This document shows, one piece after another, positions 20,838 through 20,888 of a DNA stretch of 20,888 nt. The notes under the pieces were generated by a model. The model was not told the DNA's origin, searched no databases, and was given only the letters and a program-made list of their open reading frames with translations. The position numbers and the translations under genes are program-made. Position 1 is the first letter of the stretch. The number at the start of each line of letters is the position of its first letter. This DNA comes from an uncultured Spirochaetia bacterium (GTDB lineage: Bacteria; Spirochaetota; UBA6919). The stretch covers positions 1 through 20,888 of the forward strand of contig CAJXGR010000010.1 in assembly GCA_913053665.1 (NCBI GenBank). The letters run 5' to 3'.

Positions 20838-20888
20838 GGCAGGGCTATTTAATTCTCTAGATAATTGTTTATCCCGAACAGACAGGAA
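20838..20888. repeat. Dispersed repeat, copy 3 (cut by window end)
   Basis: GGCAGGGCTATTTAATTC (20838-20855) begins a sequence that matches 7494-7539 at 44 of 46 bases up to 20885. The internal hairpin starting GAACAGACA (20876) is expected to complete beyond the window. It lies about 50 bp after the dprA stop. Confidence 0.6.

Overview
This window looks like a chromosomal segment of a low- to mid-GC, diderm heterotrophic bacterium. The diderm call rests on a lipoprotein, a membrane-anchored SPOR protein, UppP and a four-TM FtsK. I could not assign a phylum from sequence alone. Most genes are housekeeping and lie on the minus strand. The accessory material is a toxin-antitoxin patch and several families of small palindromic or mobile-looking repeats.

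Layout. Positions 132-3073 (minus) encode the NADH-dependent nitrite reductase NirB-NirD. A 675-bp divergent region separates this from a nitrate/nitrite MFS transporter (3749-5110, plus). Both genes have sequences closely matching sigma-54 (-24/-12) promoters, so nitrate uptake and nitrite-to-ammonia reduction are probably co-controlled as a nitrogen-assimilation unit. A 122-bp MITE-like element with perfect 19-bp terminal inverted repeats sits just upstream of the nirB promoter. After the transporter comes a good rho-independent terminator, then a degenerate toxin-antitoxin patch. The patch holds a small ORF that reads as the N-terminus of HicA fused to the body of HicB, followed by a complete PIN toxin/Phd-YefM antitoxin pair in toxin-first order with an ATGA overlap.

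Positions 6392-12657 (minus) carry, in transcription order, an unrecognised winged-helix-like protein, hisS, thiD, coaE, a SPOR-domain protein, a SAM methyltransferase and asd. A nested pair of the same MITE-like elements lies directly upstream of coaE and creates a false N-terminal extension of its reading frame. Positions 13022-17389 (minus) carry uppP, an unrecognised 177-aa protein and ftsK. Positions 17536-19587 (minus) carry a queuosine-precursor transporter, an unrecognised 114-aa protein, tRNA-Tyr(GTA) and a Ser/Thr-tract lipoprotein. A divergent DprA-family gene (19793-20788, plus) closes the window; its start codon abuts one arm of a perfect 12-bp inverted repeat.

I see no CRISPR array, prophage, IS transposase or rRNA, and no clear multigene defence system. 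The most notable items are the sigma-54 control of nirBD/narK with a MITE at the promoter edge, a near-copy of the nirB promoter module upstream of the wHTH-hisS genes, the hicA'-'hicB fusion, and the inverted repeat at dprA.
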